DNA of 42,488 nucleotides from Planctomycetaceae bacterium (GCA_020426505.1 JAGQPX010000010.1:1-42488); one strand, 5' to 3'. Positions 1-12,102 are shown, numbered from the stretch's first letter. The notes: a model not told the origin generated them from the letters alone. Program-made: numbers and translations.

Positions 1-2580
<2,580 letters not shown>

Positions 2581-2667
2581 ACGGCTTGACGGCGGTCAAC
2601 CTCGCACGGATGATACCGGTCCCTCCGAGTGCGTCTGCATTCACCCTTCCCACCTGATGGACATCCC

Positions 2668-4896
2668 ATGATTCCCGCCCTCCGCGTCCCGCTGTTTCTC
2701 GTTGCACCTCTTCTCTCTCTCATCGTTTCCGCATCTGCTGCTGAGCCGATCGTCGACGCCTCCTTCGAGCAGGAATACCGCGATCCGTTCATCCGGGGGA
2801 GTGAGAAGGAAGAGTCGCGCGTTCATGAGTTGGCGATGGACCGAGACGGGATAGTCTGGGCGGCGACGCATGCCGGTCTGCGTATCGTTGACGGCACAAC
2901 GCTTCGACAACCGGACGGCATTGAGATCAACGGTCCGGTCTTCAGTGTGGCGGCGTCGAGGGACGGCACGATCTGGGTCGGAGCATGGGACGGCGTTCAT
3001 CAGGTCAAGAGCGGTCAAACCGAACGACTTTCTGATGTGGATGGTCCAGTCAATCTCGTGAGAGTTGTCACCGGCACCGCGTGGGCAGCGACCCCTCGGG
3101 GGCTGTTCCAACACGATGGAGACACATGGAGAAAACGTGAAGGTGATTGGACCTTGCCGGTTCTTGAAGTCGGCGTCAGCAATTCGGCGGAGTACATTGC
3201 TGCCATCTCCGGCGTGTATCGACGAGAGGACAATCGCGTTGAGTACCTGTCCCAGCCCGGCAAACGACTGAGCCGCAACGTGCGTGACTTGGTTGTCGCA
3301 CCTGGTGGGGACGTCTGGGTCGGCTCGCGAGGAGGCATCGACGTTTATCGGGATGGCCGTCGACGGGACTCCTTCACGGGAGGAGACGGGCTCCCCTCGA
3401 CCGATGTCCATTCACTCACCTTTGATGCCGACGGCATACTCTGGGTCGGGACGGGACTCGGTGTTGCCCGCTACGACGGCGAAATATGGTCGCTGCGGCA
3501 CTCCGAGCGCTGGCTTCCCAGTGATGACGTCAAAGATGTGCTCATTGCCCCGGACGGTGCCGCATGGGTCGCGACGAACGACGGGATCGGCGTGATTCGC
3601 TCACGCAAGATGACCCTCGCCGACAAGGCTGATCATTATCAGACGATTGTGCGTGCCCGCCATGTGAGACCGCCCGGACTCATGGAGCGTTGTCGGCTGG
3701 AGAAGCCGGGGGACCTGTCGACATACCAGCCGATGGACACCGACAACGACGGCATGTACACGGGGCTCTACCTCGCCGGTGAGTCGTACCGGTACGCCGT
3801 CACCAAGGCTCCGGACGCGAAGACGAATGCTCAGGAGGCCTTTCGAGCCTTGGAGTTTCTCCAGCAGGTGACGGGGACTCCTGGTTTCGTGGCTCGAACG
3901 GTTGTGCCTTCCGACTGGGAGTCAATCGCAGATCGCAACCGTACTTACACCGATGAAGAGGTCGCTGCCCATCTGGCACGAGAGCCTCGCTGGAAGCAGG
4001 TCGAGGAGCGGTGGCGGATGAGTGCAGATGGCCAGTGGCAGTGGAAGGGAGACACCAGTTCCGACGAGACGACCGGTCACTTCTATTCCTACGGCATCTA
4101 TTTCGACCTCGTTGCTGATGAGCAGGAAAAGGAGCGTGTCGCGACGCACGTGGCGAAGGTGACCGATCACATCATTAATGGTGGGTATGTCTTTCGTGAC
4201 ATCGACGGCGAGGCAACCCGCTGGGGCGTCTGGGCACCCGAGAAGCTGAACGATGACCCCGATTGGTGGATTGAACGGGGTGTCAACTCGGTCGAGATCC
4301 TTTCGTACCTCACGACCGCCAAGCATGTCACCGGTGATGAGAAGTACGAACTGGAGATCGAGAAGCTGCTGACCGAACACCGTTACGCGGAGAACATCCT
4401 CAAGCCGATCGATGCTTCGCCGGACTATTTCACCTACATCGGCATGCAGTTGCTGGCGATGTCGTACCCGGCATTGTTGACCTACGAGGACGATCCGGAT
4501 CGCCGCGAACTTTACCTCAGGAGTCTGGAAACCTGGTTCGACAACGTACGAGACGACACAAGCCCGTTCTACGGGTTCGTCTACGGAGCATTTGCTGACG
4601 GTGATTTCAAACAGAAGGAGTGCGTTGAACTACTCCGCGATGCCCCGCTCGATCAGATCGAATGGACGGTCGATAACTCGCAGCGGGAAGACATCACATT
4701 GGTGGGGCGTCCTGCGGAGGGCGTTGTGCAAACAAGCCGGTTGCTTCCGGCGAGCGAGCGGGGGACGTTTCGCTGGGATCGCAACGTGTACGATGCACGT
4801 CGTGGCACGGGAGGCCGGACCGAAGGCAGCACGGCGTTCTGGCTCACACCTTACTGGATGGGCCGTTATTACGGACTCATCAGCCCGCCGTATTGA
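2668..4896 (+). CDS. Secreted beta-propeller protein with large C-terminal domain
   Basis: A 742-residue protein. ATG 2668 is chosen over GTG 2629 because it places a clean signal peptide (hydrophobic residues 8-20, Ala-rich cleavage near SAAEP) at the N-terminus. Residues about 45-320 hold six or more blades of the two-component-regulator propeller type, each with a D-x-D/G-x-x-W-V/A-G/A-T pattern such as DGILWVGTGLGV and GDVWVGSRGG. The remaining 400 residues are a different domain, mostly helical and rich in Trp and Tyr. It starts near DTDNDGMYTGLY, an EF-hand-like acidic loop, and may form an alpha/alpha barrel. No transmembrane anchor or kinase domain follows, so a role as a sensor kinase is not supported. 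The function is unknown; export and the propeller are seen, carbohydrate or peptide binding is a guess. It converges on the helicase gene across a palindromic repeat. Confidence 0.85.
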   Translation: MIPALRVPLFLVAPLLSLIVSASAAEPIVDASFEQEYRDPFIRGSEKEESRVHELAMDRDGIVWAATHAGLRIVDGTTLRQPDGIEINGPVFSVAASRDGTIWVGAWDGVHQVKSGQTERLSDVDGPVNLVRVVTGTAWAATPRGLFQHDGDTWRKREGDWTLPVLEVGVSNSAEYIAAISGVYRREDNRVEYLSQPGKRLSRNVRDLVVAPGGDVWVGSRGGIDVYRDGRRRDSFTGGDGLPSTDVHSLTFDADGILWVGTGLGVARYDGEIWSLRHSERWLPSDDVKDVLIAPDGAAWVATNDGIGVIRSRKMTLADKADHYQTIVRARHVRPPGLMERCRLEKPGDLSTYQPMDTDNDGMYTGLYLAGESYRYAVTKAPDAKTNAQEAFRALEFLQQVTGTPGFVARTVVPSDWESIADRNRTYTDEEVAAHLAREPRWKQVEERWRMSADGQWQWKGDTSSDETTGHFYSYGIYFDLVADEQEKERVATHVAKVTDHIINGGYVFRDIDGEATRWGVWAPEKLNDDPDWWIERGVNSVEILSYLTTAKHVTGDEKYELEIEKLLTEHRYAENILKPIDASPDYFTYIGMQLLAMSYPALLTYEDDPDRRELYLRSLETWFDNVRDDTSPFYGFVYGAFADGDFKQKECVELLRDAPLDQIEWTVDNSQREDITLVGRPAEGVVQTSRLLPASERGTFRWDRNVYDARRGTGGRTEGSTAFWLTPYWMGRYYGLISPPY

Positions 4897-4923
4897 GGCT
4901 CTCTCATAAGTTCGACCAAACAG

Positions 4924-5086
4924 GGGTGGCAGGGTCAGAAACGAAGCGGATGGCCCTGCGCGATCGACGTCCGGGCCTTCCCTTCGGTCCAGACCCGTCG
5001 GGTGGAGGGGGCAGTAGCGAAGAGGATGGCCCCTGCGTTTGGACGCACAATTCCAGGGCCATCCCGTTGGTCTGACCCTGCCACCC
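4924..5086. repeat. Palindromic intergenic repeat, family A copy 1 (163 bp)
   Basis: The outer 16 bases GGGTGGCAGGGTCAGA (4924-4939) are repeated as an exact reverse complement at 5071-5086. Inner parts also pair approximately: GGATGGCCCTG near 4948-4958 with CAGGGCCATCC near 5054-5064. Related GGCCCTG/GGGCC words recur in the middle. The element lies between the stop of the propeller gene (4896) and the convergent helicase gene (5160). A shorter relative is at 21067-21145. No coding potential is apparent. It could be a REP/MITE-like mobile palindrome that also forms RNA hairpins at both gene ends; that role is inferred. Confidence 0.85.
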
Positions 5087-5105
5087 AACCCGAATTCATC
5101 GCTGT

Positions 5106-5126
5106 AACGTTCCACGAGTGAACGTT
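5106..5126. other. Short perfect inverted repeat near helicase 3' end
   Basis: AACGTTC (5106-5112) and GAACGTT (5120-5126) form a 7-bp stem with a 7-base loop, 20 bases outside the family A palindrome and 34 bases past the helicase stop codon on the minus strand. No uridine run follows on either strand, so this is not a standard intrinsic terminator. It may assist termination or be a protein-binding site. Confidence 0.4.
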
Positions 5127-5159
5127 GACAGATATGGAAAAATGAAAGTCGATCGGACG

Positions 5160-7244
5160 CTATTCCCACATCCCTTTGATGCTCTCGCGGACTTGTTTCG
5201 ACAGGTCGATCGAGTCTTCCTCTTCGTTACCGATGGCGGGGAAGGCGATCCGCTGATCGAAATGTACACGGGCCTCCTTCGTAAGAAAGCGTGACGGCTG
5301 CGCGTAGGAGTGCCGGTCGCTGATCCGCCACCCTTGCGTGTAATACCGCTGCGGCATCGTGACGTACAGCAGGTCCTTCGCACGGGTCAGGGCGACGTAG
5401 AACAGCCGCCGCTCTTCGTCAATCTGATCAGTGTCGCCAACCGCCTGCTGAGAGGGGATGTTGCCGTCCGTCGCATGAATGACGTAAACGACATTCCATT
5501 CCAATCCCTTGGCAGAATGAATTGTACTCAAGACCAGAGAGTCCTCGTCCAATGTTGAATCGCCGGCAAGCTCCTGAGTCGACGAGGGCGGATCGAGCGA
5601 CATCTCTGCGATGAACTCCATGCGGTCCTTGAACCGGGCAGCAACGAGTTCGAGTTGTTCGAGGTCACGCTCCCGTTCGCGGCTGTTGTCGTATTTGCCC
5701 TTGAGAAGCGGCGCGTAGAACCTGCGGACGCGGTGCATCTGATCGCCGACGGCTCCCATTTTCGCCTTCGGGTCTCCCAGGCCTCGCATGAGGGCGACGA
5801 ACAGCGGCCAGTCGTCGCTCGCCGCCTTGGGGGGAGTGACATCCCGCAAGCAGGAGAAGTCGCCCCGGTTTTCGTTGAGGGTGTCGAGCAGGCTCCGCGC
5901 CTTCACCTGACCGATGCCGGGCAGCATCATCAGCACCCGCATGCCGGAGACGATGTCGCGTGGGTTCTCCGCCAACCGGAGGTAAGCGAGCATGTCTTTC
6001 ACATGAGCTGTCTCAACGAACTTGAGGCCGCCGTATTTGTGAAAGGGAATGTTGCGGCGAGCCAGTTCGACCTCCAGTGAGATCGTGTGATGCGAAGCTC
6101 GAAACAATACAGCCTGCTGTTTGAGCGGAGTGCCACTCTCACGCTGCGTCAGGATGCGATCGACGAGAAACTCCGTTTGCTCGTCATCGTCGTTGCAGAG
6201 GACCATCTGCGGCGAGTCGCCCTGTATTCGATCGGACCACAGCTGTTTGTGATGTCGTTTCTTTGCTCCCGAAATCACCGCGTTCGTGGCATCGAGAATG
6301 GGCTGAGTACTGCGATAGTTTTGCTCCAGTTTGATGACTGTCGTGCCGGGGAACTGCTCGGGGAAATCAAGAATGTTGCGAACGTTCGCTGCCCGGAAGG
6401 AGTAGATCGACTGCGCATCATCCCCGACGACTGTGACACCTCTGCCCGTGGGTGAGAGTCCGTGCAGAATGTCCGCCTGCACAGTGTTGGTGTCCTGATA
6501 TTCGTCGACCAAAACGCAGTCGAACATGTCCGCGATCTGTTGTCCGCCTTCTTCATCCTCCAGCAAGGCTCGCCAGAAGAGTAACAAGTCATCGTAGTCG
6601 AGAATCGATGCCTCCTGTTTGCGGTCAACGTAAGCCGAGAAGAGTTGCTTGAGTTTGTCCTCGTGCTCTTCGCACCAGGGGAAGTCCTTCTGCAGCACCT
6701 GCTTGAGTGGCGGCTGCGTATTGACCGCGCGGCTGTAGATGTTCAGACACGTTCCCTTGAGCGGGAATCGCGTCTCGTCCTGTTGACGACGGCGACTCCC
6801 TTTCTTCTCCTTCGACTCCCCCAACCCAAGATCGGTCCGGACCACCTGCATCAGGTCTTCCGAGTCGGTGCGGTCCAGGATGGTGAAGTCTGGTGAGAGG
6901 CCAATCTTCTTGCCGTGCCGCCTCAGCAATCGCGTGGCGACCGCATGGAACGTCCCTCCCCACACCTTGCGACTGACTCCTGCGCGATCCATCTCCTGCA
7001 GGATGCTGTCGACACGGCGAAGCATCTCCGCCGAGGCGCGACGGGTGAACGTCAACAAGAGGATACGACCGGGATCAATCCCCTTGGTGATGAGGTGCGC
7101 CACGCGATGAGCAAGGGTGGTCGTCTTGCCGGTTCCCGCCCCGGCGACGATGAGCAGCGGGCCCATCCCGTGCGTCGCTGCCTCCCGCTGCGGACCATTG
7201 AGATCGGCCAGCACATCATCTTCCGTCAAGATGCCGTTGTTCAT
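5160..7244 (-). CDS. uvrD: ATP-dependent DNA helicase, UvrD/PcrA/Rep family (SF1A)
   Basis: A 3'-5' superfamily 1 helicase of 694 residues. The open frame runs upstream to 7661, but that extension is low-complexity and unlike the family. ATG at 7242-7244 gives the family N-terminus, with the Q-motif region (LNGPQREAA, residues 15-23) followed by Walker A AGAGTGKTT (34-42). Further motifs seen: DEYQDTN (motif II), GDDAQSIYSFRAA (III), LEQNYRST (IV) and VALTRAKDLLYV (VI). These enzymes unwind DNA in nucleotide excision and mismatch repair or remove stalled proteins from forks. The C-terminus ends soon after motif VI, without an obvious PcrA Tudor-like tail. UvrD, PcrA and Rep cannot be separated from sequence alone, so the symbol is provisional. 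It is divergent from the DUF2079 gene across 245 bases. Confidence 0.93.
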   Translation of the reverse strand: MNNGILTEDDVLADLNGPQREAATHGMGPLLIVAGAGTGKTTTLAHRVAHLITKGIDPGRILLLTFTRRASAEMLRRVDSILQEMDRAGVSRKVWGGTFHAVATRLLRRHGKKIGLSPDFTILDRTDSEDLMQVVRTDLGLGESKEKKGSRRRQQDETRFPLKGTCLNIYSRAVNTQPPLKQVLQKDFPWCEEHEDKLKQLFSAYVDRKQEASILDYDDLLLFWRALLEDEEGGQQIADMFDCVLVDEYQDTNTVQADILHGLSPTGRGVTVVGDDAQSIYSFRAANVRNILDFPEQFPGTTVIKLEQNYRSTQPILDATNAVISGAKKRHHKQLWSDRIQGDSPQMVLCNDDDEQTEFLVDRILTQRESGTPLKQQAVLFRASHHTISLEVELARRNIPFHKYGGLKFVETAHVKDMLAYLRLAENPRDIVSGMRVLMMLPGIGQVKARSLLDTLNENRGDFSCLRDVTPPKAASDDWPLFVALMRGLGDPKAKMGAVGDQMHRVRRFYAPLLKGKYDNSRERERDLEQLELVAARFKDRMEFIAEMSLDPPSSTQELAGDSTLDEDSLVLSTIHSAKGLEWNVVYVIHATDGNIPSQQAVGDTDQIDEERRLFYVALTRAKDLLYVTMPQRYYTQGWRISDRHSYAQPSRFLTKEARVHFDQRIAFPAIGNEEEDSIDLSKQVRESIKGMWE

Positions 7245-7448
7245 CCGTGAGAGTCCGTCCAATTCAGGAAGAGTGAAGTGTGACAAGTTCCGTCCGATCA
7301 GGCACACACGTGAAGAATCATAATGAATTGCCAGGATGTCGACACGGGTCGAAGGAGATCTAGTGACAGTCCGGCTGATTGCGAAGGCCGGCCACAACAA
7401 CGGCGAGAGATTCGAAGGAGAGACACTCGCGCCATTGGAGTCTCGTGT

Positions 7449-7457
7449 TGCTATGAT
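7449..7457 (+). promoter_or_regulatory. Possible extended -10 promoter for the DUF2079 gene
   Basis: TGCTATGAT fits the extended -10 consensus (TG, one base, TATAAT with one mismatch) and lies 32 bases before ATG 7490. No good -35 box is seen at the expected distance, which is tolerated for extended -10 promoters. The divergent intergenic region 7245-7489 shows nothing else I can support. Confidence 0.35.
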
Positions 7458-7489
7458 TGGTGTTTCGCTGCTGGTTTCCTCGATGACTG

Positions 7490-9562
7490 ATGGCTCAAGG
7501 CAAAGCCCCTCCACAGATTTCCGCTTCGCTTGTGACGGCCGTTCTCTGGTTTGTTGCAGGTTGGGTTCTGTTATCGTTGCTGGTGGCGACTGTGTTGGAG
7601 AGCTATCCGCTCGCATCATCGTTTCTGAGTGGCCTCTGGTGGAATCAGGCGGTGACTGCAATCGGAGGCAAACTGCAGTTGCAGGACGGAACTCCGACGT
7701 TCGCCGTCATGCCTTTCTCCGCTGTGTCGATGTGGGCCGGAGCGGGGATGATTGCCGGTTGTCTTGTTGCTGGATGTCTCGTCAGACTCAGGACGGGAGG
7801 TTCACTTGGCGAGGCGATGCTCCAAGCGGCTCGTCACACCGGCTTCTGGGGTTGTGTCGCGGGAGGCTGGTCGTTGGTTTGGCTGATGGCTACCGCTTCG
7901 CGGCTCGAACTCATCGGTTACATGCTGGCAGCGACGATCGACCTGTGGCTTGCGGTCGCAGCGGCCGGATGGTTGTCAGCCGTCTTATCGACAGGACCAG
8001 GAACGGCGAATCCGCAAGCGGATGGCACTTCCTCGAAAGAGTCGCGTCGCTGGCTGTGGGTATCCTGCTTGGCGATCGTGGTTTACACGCTGGTCTACAC
8101 AGCGATGAACTGGGAGATGTACTGGGGGCTGCTCGTGCCGCACGGTGACTCGGCCATGTACGAGGAGCATCTCTGGAATCTGCTGCACGGTAAAGGGTTT
8201 CGCAGTTATCTCGATCAGGGGTTGTTTCTGGGCGAGCATATTCAGTTCATCCATCTTGGTCTGATTCCGGTGTATGTGCTCTGGCCCTCGCATCTGCTAT
8301 TGGAGTTGTTCGAGTCGTTGGCGCTCGCGCTGACAGCACTTCCCGTCTACTGGATCACCCGTCGTCACACGCAGTCTGACAAGGTCGCAATGTGGATGGC
8401 TGTCGCGACGCTACTGTATTCGCCCTTGCATTTTCTCGACATCGCGATCGACTTCAAGACGTTCCGGCCCATCAGCTTTGGCGTGCCGCTGCTGTTGTTT
8501 GCGATCGATCAGATGGAGCGACGACGACTGGTCACGATGGCCATGCTGTTCGTGGTGACGCTGACGGCCAAGGAAGACTTTGCAATCGTCATCGCGCCGC
8601 TCGGCCTGTGGCTGGCAGTCACCTCATGGCGAGCGGAAACGACGGCAGAGAACCGTCGACAGATGATCGTGGGCCTGCTGACAGGCGCGCTGGCGACGGT
8701 CTATCTCGCGCTCGCGGTGAAGGTGTTGATCCCGTGGTTCCGCAGTGGTGACACTGTGCACTACGCCCGGTACTTCAGCCGGTTTGGTGAGACGCCGACG
8801 GAGATCGTCACGAACATGCTCACGAACCCTGGGTTACTATTCGGTGAACTCGTGACAGCGGGAACGACTGTGTACGCACTGCGTGTCATCGTGCCGCTGG
8901 GTGGCACACCCTTGCTGTCTCCTTCGCGGCTGCTAGTTGGTGCTCCGTTGTTTCTTCTGTTGTGCCTGAATGAACTCGCGCAGGGCACTCCGGCTCCCGT
9001 GCATCACTTTCATGCTCCGCTGGTGCCCATCGTGTTGTGGGCGGCTGCTGCCGGTCTGCCGAATCTCGCGAAACTGAAAAAAAGATTCCCCGTGACAACA
9101 TTGTCGCTGGCGAGATTCGCGATGTGCTGTGCGCTCACGACAGGTGCCCTCGCTTCGTTCCATCCTCTGTCACGCAAGTTCTGGGATCCGGGACGCGTCG
9201 AACATTGGGAGCGATTGTTCGTTCCCGGTGAACGGGCTGCTCAGTTTGCGAAGATCGAGTCCCGCATCCCGCTCGACGCACGCGTCGCCTCGACGGACTT
9301 CGTGCACCCCCGCTATACACACCATGAGCGATCGTACGACTACAGCGGCTATCTCCGCAAAGTGGCCGGCTATGAAGAGCGTGTGCCCGACGACACCGAC
9401 TACATCGTGATCGACACCCAACACCCCTACAGTGAAATCAAGAGTCCCGATCAAGTCCGTGAACTCCGAGAGCACCCGGACGACTGGGAACTGCTCCCTG
9501 ACGAGACGGAGGGATTCTTCATCGTGCTCAAACGTCGCCCTTCCTCCAAGACTGATCACTGA
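7490..9562 (+). CDS. DUF2079 polytopic membrane protein
   Basis: A 690-residue integral membrane protein with about ten to twelve hydrophobic segments: two near residues 14-34 and 62-90, then clusters at 110-210 and 240-470, and more near 480-560. The central part (LHFLDIAIDFKTFRPISFGVP split over residues about 305-330, and TAKEDFAI near 360) matches the DUF2079 family, which resembles GT-C type membrane glycosyltransferases in topology. The C-terminal ~120 residues are soluble and contain a YIVIDTQHPYS segment. A substrate is not known for this family. The start is the ATG at 7490; no strong ribosome binding site is present. The dehydratase gene begins 26 bases after the stop, so the two may be co-transcribed, though no functional link is evident. 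Confidence 0.85.
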   Translation: MAQGKAPPQISASLVTAVLWFVAGWVLLSLLVATVLESYPLASSFLSGLWWNQAVTAIGGKLQLQDGTPTFAVMPFSAVSMWAGAGMIAGCLVAGCLVRLRTGGSLGEAMLQAARHTGFWGCVAGGWSLVWLMATASRLELIGYMLAATIDLWLAVAAAGWLSAVLSTGPGTANPQADGTSSKESRRWLWVSCLAIVVYTLVYTAMNWEMYWGLLVPHGDSAMYEEHLWNLLHGKGFRSYLDQGLFLGEHIQFIHLGLIPVYVLWPSHLLLELFESLALALTALPVYWITRRHTQSDKVAMWMAVATLLYSPLHFLDIAIDFKTFRPISFGVPLLLFAIDQMERRRLVTMAMLFVVTLTAKEDFAIVIAPLGLWLAVTSWRAETTAENRRQMIVGLLTGALATVYLALAVKVLIPWFRSGDTVHYARYFSRFGETPTEIVTNMLTNPGLLFGELVTAGTTVYALRVIVPLGGTPLLSPSRLLVGAPLFLLLCLNELAQGTPAPVHHFHAPLVPIVLWAAAAGLPNLAKLKKRFPVTTLSLARFAMCCALTTGALASFHPLSRKFWDPGRVEHWERLFVPGERAAQFAKIESRIPLDARVASTDFVHPRYTHHERSYDYSGYLRKVAGYEERVPDDTDYIVIDTQHPYSEIKSPDQVRELREHPDDWELLPDETEGFFIVLKRRPSSKTDH

Positions 9563-9587
9563 CAACTTAACACTGAGAACTCTCCAT

Positions 9588-11264
9588 ATGACCGACCTCA
9601 ACTGGAACAGTCGCAACCTCACGCATGGCTGGCAGCGCGGCGTGACGGCCTTTTATTTCGGACTCGGTTTCACGCCGGAAGACTTTGACCGTCCGCAGAT
9701 CGGCATCGGCGTCCCTTTGCTGGAGGGCAACCTGTGCAACATGCACGCATATGGACTCGGGCAGGAGATTGCAGCCGGCTGCAAGGATGCGGGACTGATC
9801 GGGTTTCCGTTCGGGACGCCGGGGATCAGCGATAACATTACGCAGGGGCATGCGGGGGGCAACGGGTCGCTGCCGTCGCGGAACATCATTGCGAACTGCA
9901 CGGAGTTGGTCGTCGGCTCGCATGGCTACGATGCGATGGTCGGCCTGCATTGCTGCGACAAGAACGGTCCCGGCTTCGCGATGGCACTCGCAAGGCTGAA
10001 CTTTCCGGGCCTCATTGTCTCCGGCGGAAGCATCGCGCCGGGATGTCACAAGGGGCAGGACATCTCAATTCTCGACGTCTACGACTCTCAAGCCGCTGCG
10101 GCTGTCGGGGCGATGAGTGAGGACGAAGCAGATCAGATCTTACGAACAGCGTGTCCAGGAGCGGGGGGGTGTGGGATCGCAGCATCTTTCAACACATGGG
10201 GCCTCGCCTGCGAGGCGCTCGGTATCATGCTGCCGTACAGCAGTTCGATCCCGGCTGAAGGAGAGGCGAAGCGGAATGAATGCCGCGAGGTCGGAGCGGC
10301 GTTGCGATTGCTGCTCGAACGAAATCTCAGGCCGCGAGACATCCTCACCCGTGAAGCGTTCGCGAATGCGACGGCGGTCATCGCGGCAGCGGGCGGTTCG
10401 ACGAACGGCATTCTGCACATGCTGGCTCTTGCACGCGAAGCCGAGGTCGACTTCACGCTCAAGGACATGCAGCCCATTCTGCGGGAGACGCCCGTTTATT
10501 GCAGCTTCGCCCCACGAGGCAAGAAGACGATGTACGACCTGCATCATCTGGGCGGCACGCCCCTGCTCTTCAAGCACTTACTGAACGCGGGCATCCTCAA
10601 CGGCGACTGTCTGACGGTGACGGGCAAAACACACAACGAGAATCTTGCGGACGTTCCAGATCCGCCGACGGGTGGCGAGGACGATCTCATCGCATCGTTC
10701 GACGCACCATTCAAGCCGCACGCGGATATGCAGATTTGCTTTGGCAACCTTGCCCCCGACGGTGTCGTCTACAAGGTTTCCAGCATGAAGGACTCAAACT
10801 TCCGAGGGACAGCCATTTGTTTCGATGATGTCCGCAGCGTCGTAAAAGCTGTCGAAGAGAAACGCATTCAACCGGGACACATCATCATCCTGCGTCACCT
10901 CGGACCGGTCGCGAGCGGCATGCCGGAAGTGCTCGTCGCGACCGCTGCCCTTGCCACGCCCGAGTTGGACGGCAAGGTTGCCTTCCTCTCCGACACGCGC
11001 GTCAGCGGCGTGAGCCACGGAGCGATCGGCGTCCATTGCGCCCCCGAGGCGGCCGTCGGGGGACCGATTGCTTTTGTTGAAGACGGCGACCAGATCAGCT
11101 TCGACCTCCTCGCTGGCGACCTCGCGCTGCACGTTGATGACCGGACACTGGCCGACCGCAAATCGCGTACAACTCTCCCCGAAGTCAAGCACCCACGCGG
11201 CTATCTCAACGACTTCTCAGTGACGGTTACTCAAGCGAACGACGGTTGCGTCAGTCGATGTTAG
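9588..11264 (+). CDS. ilvD: Dihydroxy-acid dehydratase (IlvD/Edd family)
   Basis: A 558-residue dehydratase of the IlvD/Edd family. ATG 9588 is used; the frame opens earlier, but those residues overlap the DUF2079 gene and are unlike the family. Three cysteines sit where the [2Fe-2S] ligands of the family are expected: Cys50 (NLCNMH), Cys123 (CCDKNGPG, followed by the Lys of the DK motif) and Cys195 (PGAGGCG). SLPSRNIIA and GPVASGMPE are further family signatures. IlvD makes the 2-oxo acid precursors of valine and isoleucine. The sequence departs from typical IlvD in two places: the usual MGTEGM stretch is replaced by TQGHAGGNG, and the third cysteine motif continues as IAASFNTWG. It could therefore be a sugar-acid dehydratase of the same family. 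No other branched-chain amino acid gene is nearby. Confidence 0.8.
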   Translation: MTDLNWNSRNLTHGWQRGVTAFYFGLGFTPEDFDRPQIGIGVPLLEGNLCNMHAYGLGQEIAAGCKDAGLIGFPFGTPGISDNITQGHAGGNGSLPSRNIIANCTELVVGSHGYDAMVGLHCCDKNGPGFAMALARLNFPGLIVSGGSIAPGCHKGQDISILDVYDSQAAAAVGAMSEDEADQILRTACPGAGGCGIAASFNTWGLACEALGIMLPYSSSIPAEGEAKRNECREVGAALRLLLERNLRPRDILTREAFANATAVIAAAGGSTNGILHMLALAREAEVDFTLKDMQPILRETPVYCSFAPRGKKTMYDLHHLGGTPLLFKHLLNAGILNGDCLTVTGKTHNENLADVPDPPTGGEDDLIASFDAPFKPHADMQICFGNLAPDGVVYKVSSMKDSNFRGTAICFDDVRSVVKAVEEKRIQPGHIIILRHLGPVASGMPEVLVATAALATPELDGKVAFLSDTRVSGVSHGAIGVHCAPEAAVGGPIAFVEDGDQISFDLLAGDLALHVDDRTLADRKSRTTLPEVKHPRGYLNDFSVTVTQANDGCVSRC

Positions 11265-11350
11265 TGGTGGAGAAACGTCAATTGGTGGGTTTGTCTTGAC
11301 TGATTCTCAGGTCGCCGACTGCACTCAACTCAACACAAACGGCAACAACC

Positions 11351-11962
11351 GTGGCAAAGCTCTACTTCTACTACTCAGCGATGAATGCCGGTAAGTCGAC
11401 GACGTTGCTGCAGGCGTCGTACAACTACCGGGAACGGGGGATGCATACGCTCGTGCTGACTCCGGAGTTGGACAGGCGCTATGGCATCGGCAAGGTGGCT
11501 TCCCGCATCGGCCTGGAGGCGGACGCGGTCATGTTTCAGTCTCACACCAATCTGTACGCATTGTGTGAGCAGGAACACGAGCGGGAGACGCTGCACTGTG
11601 TTTTCGTCGACGAGGCACAGTTTCTGACCAAACAACAGGTGCAACAATTGACCGATGTTGTCGATGGGTTGAACATTCCGGTACTCGCCTACGGCCTTCG
11701 CACTGATTTTCTCGGCAACCTGTTCGAAGGGAGTCAGTACCTTCTCGCCTGGGCCGACAGCCTGCAGGAGATCAAGACCATCTGTCACTGCGGACGCAAG
11801 GCGAACCGGGTTCTGCGAATCGACGCGGAGGGTAATGCCGTCAAGGAGGGGGAACAAATCAAAGTCGGTGGCAACGAGACCTATGTCTCCGTCTGCCGTC
11901 AGCACTTCAAGGAGGGCATGTCGGCCCGTCACGACAACGAGTTGCCGTTCTCGGCCGTATAA
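11351..11962 (+). CDS. tdk: Thymidine kinase (type II)
   Basis: Phosphorylates thymidine to dTMP with ATP in the salvage pathway. It has 203 residues, the normal size for the type II (TK1-like) enzyme. The GTG start at 11351 is favoured because translation then begins [16 protein letters not shown], the family N-terminus; no ribosome binding site is obvious. The P-loop is SAMNAGKST (residues 9-17), the catalytic base is Glu88 in FVDEAQF, and the structural zinc ligands are Cys145, Cys147, Cys182 and His185. The lasso/thymidine-binding segment around GGNETYVSV (173-181) is present. It stands between ilvD and the DUF1501 gene with 86 and 199 base gaps, so it is probably transcribed on its own or with ilvD. 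Confidence 0.96.
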   Translation: MAKLYFYYSAMNAGKSTTLLQASYNYRERGMHTLVLTPELDRRYGIGKVASRIGLEADAVMFQSHTNLYALCEQEHERETLHCVFVDEAQFLTKQQVQQLTDVVDGLNIPVLAYGLRTDFLGNLFEGSQYLLAWADSLQEIKTICHCGRKANRVLRIDAEGNAVKEGEQIKVGGNETYVSVCRQHFKEGMSARHDNELPFSAV

Positions 11963-12026
11963 GTGGAAAACACTGCCCGATGAGTTCGGATTTATTACTA
12001 TGCAACTGGCGAATATCCCTGAAATC

Positions 12027-12056
12027 TTGACAAATCGTAACCACCAGAGATAACAT
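12027..12056 (+). promoter_or_regulatory. Sigma70-type promoter upstream of the DUF1501 gene
   Basis: A perfect -35 hexamer TTGACA (12027-12032) is separated by 18 bases from TAACAT (12051-12056), which matches four of six positions of the -10 consensus. Predicted transcription start is about 12063-12065, leaving a leader of roughly 100 bases before ATG 12162. Confidence 0.55.
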
Positions 12057-12086
12057 CGTTTGCAGCTGCACTGCTGGTCGATAACG

Positions 12087-12102
12087 GACGGTGACGACCG
12101 TC
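12087..12102 (+). other. Hairpin in the leader of the DUF1501 gene
   Basis: GACGGT (12087-12092) and ACCGTC (12097-12102) can form a 6-bp stem with a GACG loop in the predicted 5' leader, about 60 bases ahead of the start codon. It could be an operator half-site pair or just a short RNA hairpin; it matches no riboswitch I recognise. Confidence 0.25.

Noticed and set aside
2641..3411. 256-codon minus-strand frame opposite the propeller gene
   Set aside because: Antisense shadow; no start signal and no recognisable domain.
5106..5126. Standard intrinsic terminator for the helicase gene
   Set aside because: The hairpin is real, but no T run follows on either strand, so it is kept only as an inverted repeat.
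7336..8148. 270-codon plus-strand frame overlapping the DUF2079 gene
   Set aside because: The composition is Arg/Gly/Cys-rich and unlike any family, while the overlapping frame encodes a clear membrane protein.
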